Assembly (NCBI GenBank): GCA_028751875.1
Contig: CM054155.1
Coordinates: 54,830,492 to 54,894,491 of the forward strand
From: Rapana venosa
Taxonomy: Eukaryota > Mollusca > Gastropoda > Neogastropoda > Muricidae
Direction of reading: 5' to 3'
Length of the DNA: 64,000 bases
Shown here one piece after another: positions 44,310-53,921 of this stretch. Positions within the stretch are counted from its first letter, which is position 1; the number at the start of each line of letters is the position of its first letter. Made by a program: the position numbers and the translations under genes. The notes under the pieces are model-generated. The model worked only from the letters and a program-made list of their open reading frames with translations, had not been told where the DNA came from and ran no database searches.

Positions 44310-44900
44310 ACTCCCCCACCCTGTATGCCCACAAAGCAGACAAAACATCTCATATGCGACACACCAACATACATACACACCTCCCAAGTTGCTCACATCA
44401 ATTTAATAAAACCCCCACACACCATGCATAAAACCTCCACAAAAACAATACACAACACATTCATGCACATACAATACATACACATGTACACAAAAAGTTC
44501 ACTTAAATTTTTCTCTTCTCACACACACACACACACACACACACCCACAAACAAAAACCCCCAAAAACAAAACACACCACACACACACCACACACACACC
44601 CCACACAACAAACAGAGTGCATGAAACATTTTTCCTCCCCAAATATCTCTCACACCACACACACAAAAATTAACTCAATTAGGTTCTCTCTCTCATACAC
44701 CACACAACAATTCACAATGCACACCCCAAACACACAACACAACACACACACAAACAACACACACACACACCCCACACACACACAAAGTGTCCCCTCAATT
44801 AGGGTTTTCTTCCACACACACAAGCATACGCACCATGCACACACCACAATCACAGAAAAACAGACACACAACAAAACCCAAACCATTCTCCAATTTCTTG
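44310..44900. repeat. CA-rich, G-poor region with (AC)n microsatellites
   Basis: About 590 bp of ACAC/ACCA words with (AC)n cores at 44,519-44,544 and 44,740-44,790. Long Thr/His-rich frames in it reflect the repeat. Confidence 0.85.
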
Positions 44901-45124
44901 CTCGAAAAACATTTTTCCCTCACTCACTGCCCCCCTTGATCTCTTCAGCCAATCTTCACACACACACACAACCCCCAGGAATATTCCGTGTTTTTTTTCT
45001 GATATTTCCCTTTAAACTTATGAATTTTTTTTTACATATTTTTTGCATGCAACTAAGAAAAATTTTTTCAGCAAAAAACCTTTTTCCCCTAAAATTTACA
45101 ACAATTTGATCTCTTTGTGGCTTG

Positions 45125-45186
45125 TGTGGTGTGTTGTGTGTGTGTGTGTTGTGTGGTTGTGGGTGTGGTGTGTGTGTGTGTGTGTC
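45125..45186. repeat. (TG)n microsatellite
   Basis: Interrupted TG dinucleotides followed by a short CTCTCT stretch. Confidence 0.9.
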
Positions 45187-45334
45187 TGCCTCTCTCTCTC
45201 CCCCTAAGGGAAAGGGAAGGGGCAGGGGGTTAAATTTCACCTCAACAATAAACCGGGGTTGGGTTCGATTCCACCTCACCCTTTTTTTCCCCAAATTTAC
45301 AAAAAAATCGAAATGAATGTCAAAAATCCTTTTG

Positions 45335-45500
45335 GGTGAACTATAAGCCCAGGCCCGTTTTGAACGCAGCAAACACTTCCACACGTTAAATCCTGTTCCG
45401 CTTTTTTGGAAAGTAGGCATTGTGTGCTGGGGAAACAGACAGTGCTTTTTCCATTTTCCTCGAATAAAAAAAAATAAATAAAATATATAATTATATAATC
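45335..45500 (+). mobile_element. tRNA-derived SINE, body and tail
   Basis: ACTATAAGCCCAGGCCCG, CGTTAAATCCTGTTCCGC, AGGCATTGTGTGCTGGGG, CAGTGCTTTTTCCATTTTCC and an (AATAA)n tail. A deletion removes the block between AAACAGA and CAGTGC that other copies contain. Confidence 0.75.
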
Positions 45501-46000
45501 CTCGGATAATAAGAACAACGTGTTAAACATTTAATTCTTTTTATCATTTGCTTTACGTACTTCTCCCTTCAAACTCCCCAGGGAACAAACCCGCCGGGCA
45601 CTGTTTGGGTTTTTCCCGGCAATTCACATAAGGGCCCCTTTAACCTGGCGACCCCCCCCTCTATAGGGAGCTGGGTGCATCTGGGGGTCTGCGTCATCTA
45701 CCCCCTGCTTTCACTGGTTTTCTTTTTTACAAAAGGTCGGGGGGTTGACATGTTGTAAAATATCGCATCAGTGCATACGGATGTTGGTTAAAATCTCGAA
45801 GCTGAAGACTTTTGGGGGAAAGGATCAGTACTACGTTAAGTGCGAGGAAAAAATCGCTTGAATTGATTCTGACAAACTCAAATTTATGCTTTAGTTTCGG
45901 GCAGAAACATAAAAATACTCCAACCACAAGGTTTTTCAACCCCCAGCTCTTTATTGATTGGGAAAAAGGGTACCTAAAACAAGCTTTAAAAAAATTTTGA
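45501..46000. other. Unidentified sequence before the gap
   Basis: Moderate-quality DNA with GC-rich patches. No recognisable coding or repeat signal. Confidence 0.4.
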
Positions 46001-46500
46001 NNNNNNNNNNNNNNNNNNNNNNNNNNNNNNNNNNNNNNNNNNNNNNNNNNNNNNNNNNNNNNNNNNNNNNNNNNNNNNNNNNNNNNNNNNNNNNNNNNNN
46101 NNNNNNNNNNNNNNNNNNNNNNNNNNNNNNNNNNNNNNNNNNNNNNNNNNNNNNNNNNNNNNNNNNNNNNNNNNNNNNNNNNNNNNNNNNNNNNNNNNNN
46201 NNNNNNNNNNNNNNNNNNNNNNNNNNNNNNNNNNNNNNNNNNNNNNNNNNNNNNNNNNNNNNNNNNNNNNNNNNNNNNNNNNNNNNNNNNNNNNNNNNNN
46301 NNNNNNNNNNNNNNNNNNNNNNNNNNNNNNNNNNNNNNNNNNNNNNNNNNNNNNNNNNNNNNNNNNNNNNNNNNNNNNNNNNNNNNNNNNNNNNNNNNNN
46401 NNNNNNNNNNNNNNNNNNNNNNNNNNNNNNNNNNNNNNNNNNNNNNNNNNNNNNNNNNNNNNNNNNNNNNNNNNNNNNNNNNNNNNNNNNNNNNNNNNNN
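46001..46500. other. Assembly gap of 500 N
   Basis: Exactly 500 unknown bases, a conventional placeholder for a scaffold join of unknown size. The 197-codon frame that appears to cross it is meaningless. Confidence 1.
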
Positions 46501-47279
46501 CCCTTTTTTGAAAGTTCAGGTTTTTTATACTGCTTTTCTAAAATACTATAAGAAGCAACTCAGTTTGTTTGCATTATCATTTCACACACACACACAAAAC
46601 ACACACACACACCACAAAACACAACACAACCAACACACAAGACGCATACACACACACACCCCAACACACACAAACAACAAAACCCTGCGCTAACCCCTCC
46701 CCCTAGTGGATTGGTGTGTGCACTGAACACAAACAAAGCTCAAAAAAACTAGATTATAGTTACAAAAATTCTCACCTGTGTACTAGAATTAACACTGATC
46801 AGCCACATGTGTCTTAGACTTACATCAACAATATAACATTGATCATAATTTTATAATTATAAAAAGCTTAAGTTAAAACAAAGATTTAAAAAGTTTTTTT
46901 GGCTTTGCCTTTCTCAGAGATTCATCTGGAAAACTTCAGATATAAAATGATTTAATACCTGGTAGAATTTGGCTTTGGCTCCTCCCTTTAAGGCCCCTTG
47001 TAAGAAAACGTCTTGGGGCTAGGGCAGGAGCTGCAGCACACCAGTATAAAAAGTTAATTTTTCATTGTCTGGACTATGACCTTCTGGTAGCGCCAACAAT
47101 GTTCACAAGTTCGTCACTGTGACCCTCTGTCAGACCCCTGCTGAAGAAAGGGTAGGTTGGTGCATCTTATCCAGCCCTAAGGGTGTGGTTGCCTTTCTGT
47201 GCACGTCCATTTATGAAGAGTCTGTAGCACTGCCAGTGGAGGCACATGAGGTGCAGGCGGGGGCTGGATTTAAAGTGTC
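46501..47279. other. Better-quality island, partly LINE 3' UTR
   Basis: Begins with (AC)n DNA at 46,583-46,690. The part nearest 47,280 probably includes the 3' UTR of the adjacent minus-strand LINE, but I see no clear tail to mark its end. Confidence 0.4.
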
Positions 47280-49395
47280 TAAAAAACGCTTTTAGCGGAG
47301 AGAGGAGGGAGGTCATTCCAGATCAAGGCCCGAAATAGAGAAAAGAGTACGGAGATGGTGGTTGGTTGAATAGGTATTCGTAAGACAAGGTGTCTGCAGC
47401 AGAGTAGAGAAAACGAGAAGGAGTGTACAAGTAAAGACATTCCCGAGGTGACGGGTGCTGTTTTGTGAAGACATTTGTAACAGAGGGTACTGTTTCTTAT
47501 AGTTTAACTCTGTGGCACAGGCGGCCAGTGGGAGAGATTGCAAAAAGGGGTAATGTGCTCAGATTGTTTTCTTTTGAGGATAAGTCGACTGCAGAGTTTT
47601 GTATACGTTAAGGGATTGGATTGATGATGTGGCAGACCAGCCAACGGAATTGCAATATCCAGACATAAAAGAATGAGAGACTAAAAAAATTGGTGCTGCA
47701 TCTGTGGACAAGTATTTCAAAAAATCCATAATACGCTGAAATTTGATGTAGCTGATGGCAGGTTGGGAAGAATTTTTGAAGAGAGGGGTTTGTAAAAATG
47801 ACCCCTAATACATCACAGCAGGGATAGGGGGACGATGCTTTAAAGTTTTTTTAAAGGTTGAAATGGGACGAGATTTTGTGTTTGGTCCCTACAATATGGT
47901 TTCCCGTTTTTATTGATATAGCTGTAACTTTTCGTTTATCCAATTTTTGGGATTTTTTTTTTAAAAAGCAGTGGGTATTGTAAATAGAGAGGAAGTTTTA
48001 AAGGTATGCTGTTAAAATTGAGGTATCTTAAAAAATGTGATTGATCTGTGGCAGTTAATTTATGTGACAGTGAAGCGGGGTAGAGGTGAAAAAAAAAGGG
48101 CCCCAAAACAGATTTTGGGAACCCCACATTCAAGGCTGCAGGTACTGCTAAATATTGTTCTGAGACTGTCGGGAAATTGGGGTCAGAAAGGGTTGAACTA
48201 AAAGGTAAGGGTGTACCAAAAACCCCAAAAATTTTTTTTTAAGTGGGAGAAAAGAATAGAGTGGTAATAGTGTCAAGTGAGAAAAGCGAGTGGGAAAAAG
48301 AAGAGAGATTTTCCCCGGTCAGAAGCGATTAGAAGGTTTTTAAAGGGTGGGGCAAGGGTAGTTCAGTGTGTGGGGGACAGATAGGATAAAAACCAGGAAA
48401 GAGATTTTTGGGGAAAAGGGTTGGTGGCGGGCCCCTTTTAAAATACTTTTCAAGGACTTTAGAGATAAAAGGTGGGTTGGGAAAAAGGGTCTATAATTCT
48501 TCAGAATTTTGGGGGGTCACGGTCTGCGAGTAGGGGTGTGCTATAGCAGTTTGAGCTGAAGGAACATTTTCCAGAGACAGGGGGTTAAGTTCACTATTTT
48601 CGTGTAGGGGAATAATTGTGGCAGGCCTGTGGAAAGAGAAGAGGTATTGGATCAAGATCCAAAATTGTTAGTCTTCCCCTTTTAGAATTATCTTGATTTT
48701 TCCCGCTCTCGGGATGAAAGGAAAGGAGAGGAGTGCCAGAGGGAAAGGGAATCGAAGTTGCAGGTGGAGAGGAGTCTGATCCAAAAGGAGCGAATGTTCG
48801 TACTTTGTCAGAGAAAAATGCAGAAATATAGAAGGAAGTTCAGAGTGGGCCTGTAGAAAGGGAGGGGGGATCCAAAAAAGGGTAAAAAAAACAAAAGGAT
48901 CCCTTTAGAAAAAGGGAATACTTTGCTTTTGCTGAAAGAATTAGGTTTTAACTTTGTTGGATCAAGAAATTGACAAGAGTAATCTTTGTTTTTTTGAAGA
49001 AATTTGGCTTTTTAAATTTGTTGTTTTTTTAACGGGAAAAGCTGTGTGCTTATTTCGGTTTTGTTTTGCTGTCTTGTTGATGGCGTTTGCGTTTTTCGAC
49101 CAGGGTGTCCGGTTTTGACCCTGGTGCACATGGCCCCATAGGGAGGGGGGGTCAGTAGGAGGAGCATGTTAAAAAAGAGTTGCTGAGGACGTATGTAGTG
49201 CTTAAAAGGTTAGTATGGTCGGGGTTGCGTAGGCGTTCGCAGCTTGGGAAAAAGGGAAAATTTGAATATATATGGCCTTGAGGTTGCGAGGGGTTTTGCC
49301 TTCTTGTTTCTGTGGCTTTGCAAAGTTGAGAAAGAAAAGAATGGCAGAAAGATCGGGGCGTTTGCAGTGACAGTACAGACTGAAAAGTGACAGAA
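47280..49395 (-). mobile_element. L2/CR1-like LINE, endonuclease end through RT C-terminus
   Basis: Protein blocks appear in order on the minus strand. A TLVEKRKRHQQ segment near 49,115 is equivalent to the PWFTPE-AKR end of the endonuclease. FSDKVRT is near 48,810 and LDPIPLLF near 48,640. A VPK-VLGP segment at about 48,090-48,130 is equivalent to VPQGSVLGP, and ISIKTGNHIV lies near 47,900. Next are DVLGVIFTN near 47,800, a YLSTDAA segment near 47,710, GYCNSV near 47,650, LQSLPLAAC near 47,535 and WNDLPP near 47,300. This is the order in L2/CR1-type LINEs (endonuclease, RT, thumb). The catalytic FADD region near 48,020 cannot be read in frame. Sequence from 47.3 to 47.8 kb is clean, and beyond that frames break at homopolymers. 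The 5' half is missing. Confidence 0.75.
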
Positions 49396-49544
49396 GTAAA
49401 TCATCAGGACATGCCCAAAAAAAGGGGGAGAGAGAGGGGGGGAGAGAATGTTTTTGTTGTGGTGATTTTTTCCTCTCAGAACTTATTTATTTTTTCAGAC
49501 ACTGCGTTTTTTGTCAAAATCAAAAGTAGTAAAATTTGTATCAT

Positions 49545-49585
49545 TGTCTACCCCCCCCCCCCCCCCCCTCTGCCTCCCCCCCTTC
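49545..49585. repeat. Poly-C / CCCTCC tract
   Basis: Long C run interrupted by CTCTGCCT. Confidence 0.85.
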
Positions 49586-49669
49586 CAATGACATGATACT
49601 GCCTTTCATTAGGGAGGGTAATAAAAAAAGATTTTTGGTTTGGGGTTGTATGGGCTGTATTTTAAAAAA

Positions 49670-49729
49670 TTACCACACACAACACACACACACACACACA
49701 ACACAAACACACAAAAAAAAACCAAAAAA
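49670..49729. repeat. (CA)n microsatellite beside a SINE tail
   Basis: CACACAACACACACACAC words directly before the SINE fragment. Confidence 0.85.
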
Positions 49730-49805
49730 ACCTTTAAAGCACATAGGTGCTTATTCCATTTTCCACGATATAAAAGAATAAAATAATAAAAATAAAAAAA
49801 TTTTA
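49730..49805 (+). mobile_element. tRNA-derived SINE, 3' terminus only
   Basis: AAAGCACATAGGTGCTTATT, CCATTTTCCACGATATAAAA and an (AATAA)n tail match the last 75 bp of the family. The CA tract in front marks a truncated insertion or a rearrangement. Confidence 0.75.
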
Positions 49806-49903
49806 AAAAATACACACACACTTTGGTACACACCACACATGCAAAAACACATGCGCAACACCATTTACAATCCCCCCAACCCCCCCAACCGTGTGCTCAA
49901 AAT

Positions 49904-49936
49904 CATGTGCAGGACACTGCAGTGTACCTGCACGTG
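49904..49936. repeat. Near-perfect 33-nt palindrome
   Basis: GTGCAGG and ACACT (49,907-49,918), centre GC, then AGTGT, a single bulged A and CCTGCAC (to 49,933). Outer pairs extend it to 49,904-49,936. It lies in CA-rich DNA and has no assigned role. Confidence 0.8.
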
Positions 49937-50854
49937 CGTGACACACACGCACGCACACACCACACAAAACACACACCACACCTTTAATTTACTCCCTCAA
50001 CACTGAAAAGAAATAGCTGGGTATCATTCATGAACCACCACAGTTGACGGGAGGAAAAAGTTTCAGTACAAGGAGGGTATCCTACCCCACGATGAAAGGG
50101 GCCCCTCACAGGAATGATGTATTCTAGTGTATAATGGTATGCCCTCTTTAAAGTTGGGTGTTCACACCACGGGTATGGGGGGTTTGGGGCTTTTTAAAGA
50201 AATTTTTTTAAAAACAAAAAAACAATTTTTTTGGGGTGGTAGGACATATGTTTTTTGACAAAGTACGAAATTTCGGCCCCGCATTAAAAGTTCCGGGAGT
50301 TTTAGAGCAAAAAAAAAGGGGGTTTGGGTGAAAATACCCCACGGCGTATGGGGAGGTTAAAGGTTAACTAAATGAGTAACAATCAGAGGGTTGCAGAGTC
50401 TTTTATTGTTTGGGGGTTGTGGAAACACAAGAAAACCTGCACAAAAAACCCCGCATTTCCCTTTTTTACCAAAGGGTTTAAAGTGTATTTTTTCATGAAC
50501 GAGTACAAAGCATAATCTGTGACTCAAAGTTTGTGTGTAAAAGGGTTTGTTTTGAGATAAATTCCCCCCCCAACCAGGCCTGTTTTCTTTTTTGTTATCA
50601 GCAACAGCCTACTGCCCTATGAACTCCAATGAAATTTACGAAAAACAAATGAGAAAAGGAGAGAGTTTGATGTATTTTTTAAAGTTATTTTTTTTTTTTT
50701 TTCTTATATATATTTTAATTTTTTTTTTTTTTGGTGGGGAGTGTGAATGTTTTTTTTGGGTTATTTTCAATTCCATAAAAAAAATTATTTTTGTGAAAAA
50801 GCTCCCCTTTAAAAAAAAAAAAAAAAAAACCGGGGGGGGGGCCCACCCACATTG
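49937..50854. other. Low-quality sequence, no gene recognised
   Basis: AT-rich with T runs at 50,690-50,735. Nothing recognised. Confidence 0.4.
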
Positions 50855-51060
50855 TCGAAAGTGGTTAGCGCCGTGGTTTTGGGGATGGAAGGTCTTTGGG
50901 TTCGAATCCCAAAAGTTTTCAAGGGACTTTTTCGGTTTTGGGCCCAACCCCCCCCCGGGGTCAGTGGGTTTTTGGGACCCCCCGTGGAGCTTTTTTACTT
51001 TATGGAAGCGAGTTTTAGAGTTTTGGGCTCAAATTTACCGGGCCCAAAACTCCCGGTTTT
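50855..51060 (+). mobile_element. tRNA-derived SINE head, other family
   Basis: AGTGGTTAGCGCCGTGG resembles box A and GGTTCGAATCCC, about 40 bases further, is a perfect box B. The following 150 bp (GTCAGTGGGTTTTTGGG, GAAGCGAGTTTTAGAG) does not match the main SINE body. Homopolymer noise prevents a fuller comparison. Confidence 0.5.
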
Positions 51061-52224
51061 TGTTTACTTGGGCCGGGTTGATTTTGGGATATATTATGAA
51101 AAATGTGTGAGGAGTGGTGACTAAAAAATCCCAAAAAAAACCCAAAAAAAAAAACCCCTTTCCAAAACACAGAAGCTGCAAAATAAAAAATTTTGAAATG
51201 AAATAGCCTGGGATCTACTACGTCAGCAAATGATTTTTTGGGCATTGCCGTGTTTTTGTTTTAGTCTAAAAGTCCCCAAAGGGGCTTTTTTAAAATTATG
51301 ATTGTGTGGAATTTGGGAGATCTCTATGGATTTTTCCAACATTGCATGTCTGTTAATTTATTATGGTTTGGTTTTATTGCTGCGCTATTGGCGGGTAATT
51401 TTCTTTATATTTTTTCCCTTTGTTTGGTTTAAAAATTTTTAAAATCTGCACAAACGATTTGTCTTTTGTTTAACTTTGAATTTTGGTTTTGGGAAGGGGA
51501 CTATAGGAACAATGTGCAACATCAAAGCTACGATTCGTTTAATCTTTAAAAGTTAAAGAGAGGCTACCCCAAAGGGTGGGGTTCAGTTCTTGAAGCAGTT
51601 CAAAAAGTCCACAGTGTAGTTTTAATCCCTTTTATTGGAGATTGGGGTGTTCCCGGAAAACATATGGGGAAGGGGGGGAGGGTCCCAAAAAAATGCACTG
51701 TCTCACTAATAATTGAGAATCATTGAAACCATAAATACTCACTGGGGGAAAAGGGTTCCCACGGGTATAGTTTTTTTCAAGGTACATTGGACCGAAAGGA
51801 GCCCCACTTTTGAAATTAAAAGAGGAATTTTAGGCCCCGAATCCCCTTTCAATTTGAAAAATCTGATGCTGAAAAGCAAAAGGGGTGGGCCCTTATGTTG
51901 CTTACAGACCTTTAAACCCTGGGGCCCGGCAAAAGATGCAAAACTCTTTTAAGGCAGCAGGGGGTTTGGACATAAAAAAAATATGGGGGAAAAAACAGTT
52001 AAAAAGAGTTGCTTGCCACCAAATACAAAGCCTTCTCTTCCAAAAAAAAGGAAAAATGGTTTTTGGTTTTAAAATTACACACCCATGTTCTGCGTGGGTT
52101 CCCAATTTTAGACAATAGTTACTATTTCATCCCCATGACTTTTTTAGAGAGTTGAGTTGGGTTTCTGATGTTTTAAATTTTTGGGTGGAAAAAAACAATC
52201 TTTAAAACAGGCTGATGGTTTGGG
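51061..52224. other. Low-quality sequence, no gene recognised
   Basis: No domain or repeat recognised. Confidence 0.4.
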
Positions 52225-52300
52225 GGCTGGAAAACTTTCCATCAGGGGTTTCAAACTCAATGCTCTAACCCCTAGACAATTCCCCCTTTCCCCTTTTTTA
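52225..52300 (-). mobile_element. tRNA-like SINE head, degenerate
   Basis: On the minus strand TGTCTAGGGGTTAGAGCATT is a good box A region. The box B position (TTTGAAACCCC) is decayed. Confidence 0.4.
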
Positions 52301-52504
52301 GGGTGTGGTATTTTTATTTGGGCCCGTAATGGGCTATGGAAACAATTGTGTGATTTGCTTTATGGTATTGTTCCTAATTATTTCTTTCCCCATTTTTTGT
52401 TTCAAGGTTTTTGGTAAAGGTTTTTTAACTTTCTATTTACATTGCATGCAGTTTTTTTTTCCCGTCCTTTAGATGAGATTTAAAGGGCCCCAAGGGCCCC
52501 CTTT

Positions 52505-52660
52505 TTAGGAAACAAAGCAGAACATCTTTGCACTCGGTGAACCCGTTTTTTCCTTTCCCAAGAAATTTGGGGCATTTTGTATGGGTGGGAAACAGATCAC
52601 TTTACACAGCTTCATGCATCGAGAAAGGGGTAAAAGGCACATAAAACCCTATTTTATTAC
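52505..52660 (+). mobile_element. tRNA-derived SINE, weak body fragment
   Basis: GCAGAACATCTTTGCACTCG, TTTGTATGGGTGGGAAACAG, TTACACAGCTTCATGCAT and AAAGGCACATAAAACC follow the order of the family body, with many differences. Confidence 0.35.
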
Positions 52661-53106
52661 TTGCAACTTTAAAACATTTCAATTTTTTTTTAAAAAAAGG
52701 GAAAAAATTTTGCTTTAACGTTTTATGTTAATTGAAAAACAACCAAAAAGTTTCAAATTTTTCTGTAGCGGGAACCTCAGGGTTTTCTCCAAATTTTTCT
52801 TCTTCTAGATCTGGCAACTAAATGCTCTTTCCGGGTTTTGTTTTGTGTTGGGGGTGTTTTCCCAAAAGCTTTCTGAACTTAATTGACATGGGAAACAGTT
52901 CAAATTAAGCAGGCCTGCTATTTTGGGTGGCATTTGTCTCTGGTGAGTAGGATTCTATAGTTTGGTTTAAACAAATTAACTAGTTTAGAAACAATGCAGC
53001 ACTAATACCTGAAATAAGTACAAGCAGTGCTTATATGAGTTACTTTTCTTCCCTTTGAGGAAAATGTTACATACCACTGTAGAATCCCACAATAGGGCCT
53101 AGATTC

Positions 53107-53159
53107 ACACACACACACACACATACACACACACACACACAGAGATATATCTGCATATA

Positions 53160-53241
<82 letters not shown>

Positions 53242-53242
53242 G
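53107..53242. repeat. Compound (AC)n-(AT)n microsatellite
   Basis: AC dinucleotides to about 53,140, then about 90 bp of TA dinucleotides with three short breaks. Such tracts are hypervariable and can extrude cruciforms. Confidence 0.95.
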
Positions 53243-53339
53243 CGTGTGTTTCCTTTTTTTCATTCCTCAGTTTCTGTCATATGTTCCAGTCACACACTGG
53301 ACTACTATTCCAAAGGCTGAACATTTTTAACTGAGTTAA

Positions 53340-53420
53340 CACACATGGCCTTCGTTTATAGTCTCATCAGGACTCTCAGTGGAGTGGGCTTGGCACTGAT
53401 ATTAACTCCAGGGGAAAAGC
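53340..53420 (-). mobile_element. tRNA-derived SINE fragment, reverse orientation
   Basis: The reverse complement reads TTCCCCTGGAGTTAATATCA and GATGAGACTATAAACGAAGG, the segment between the tRNA head and the central body in the 8.5-kb and 40.6-kb copies. Confidence 0.6.
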
Positions 53421-53749
53421 GCCCTGAAAGTGGTGGTAGCTCAAATCTAGCATCAATCCCAAGCCATCAAGATTGTGAGCTCTACGTTCTAGCTTCCAGG
53501 CTATCCCATTCATCCCCCATCCCCCCAACCGATTAAAAACATTGCTAGTTGATGTGCTACAAAACAATCGTTAAAAATAAGCCAACGATCATACAAGAAA
53601 CCTAAAGGGTGATTTCATCAACAATAAAAGGCTTCCTGTGCTATTCTTGCCAAAGAGTAAAAAACAATAAAATTACTCCTAAATCCATTTTACATATCAT
53701 AACTAAGATTGCATACATCAGGAAATCGTTATTATGCTAAAAGGAAGAC
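53421..53749. other. Intergenic, no gene recognised
   Basis: Clean AT-rich sequence without recognisable signal. Confidence 0.45.
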
Positions 53750-53921
53750 TAGGATAAGTCTACACAATAGACCTAAATAGAATGGGGAAAGTATACTCAC
53801 AGAGAGAAGATTTCATGAGAATTTGAAAAATGAAAATTGCCATGAAATACGAAGATACGAGTGGGACATACTTGGACTGGCCGAAGTCTGTTGGGTCGGA
53901 TTCGGCGAAACAACCACAGAT
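53750..53921 (+). mobile_element. RTE-like LINE, endonuclease fragment in opposite orientation
   Basis: The + strand reads RRYEWDILGLAEVCW followed by VGFGETTTD. This is the N-terminal part of the apurinic-type endonuclease of RTE-like LINEs, where RYxWDILGLAEVRWTGxGE is conserved. The glutamate of LAEV corresponds to the metal-binding Glu of the endonuclease fold. The match ends at 53,921, where the (ATC)n tail of a minus-strand RTE-like copy begins. The fragment therefore points opposite to its neighbour. Either a later element inserted into an older copy, or an inversion joined two copies. Confidence 0.7.

Noticed and set aside
44280..45109. Threonine/histidine-rich frames of 114 and 162 codons.
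   Set aside because: They are direct translations of CA-rich repeats.
45958..46551. A 197-codon frame.
   Set aside because: It runs across 500 unknown bases.
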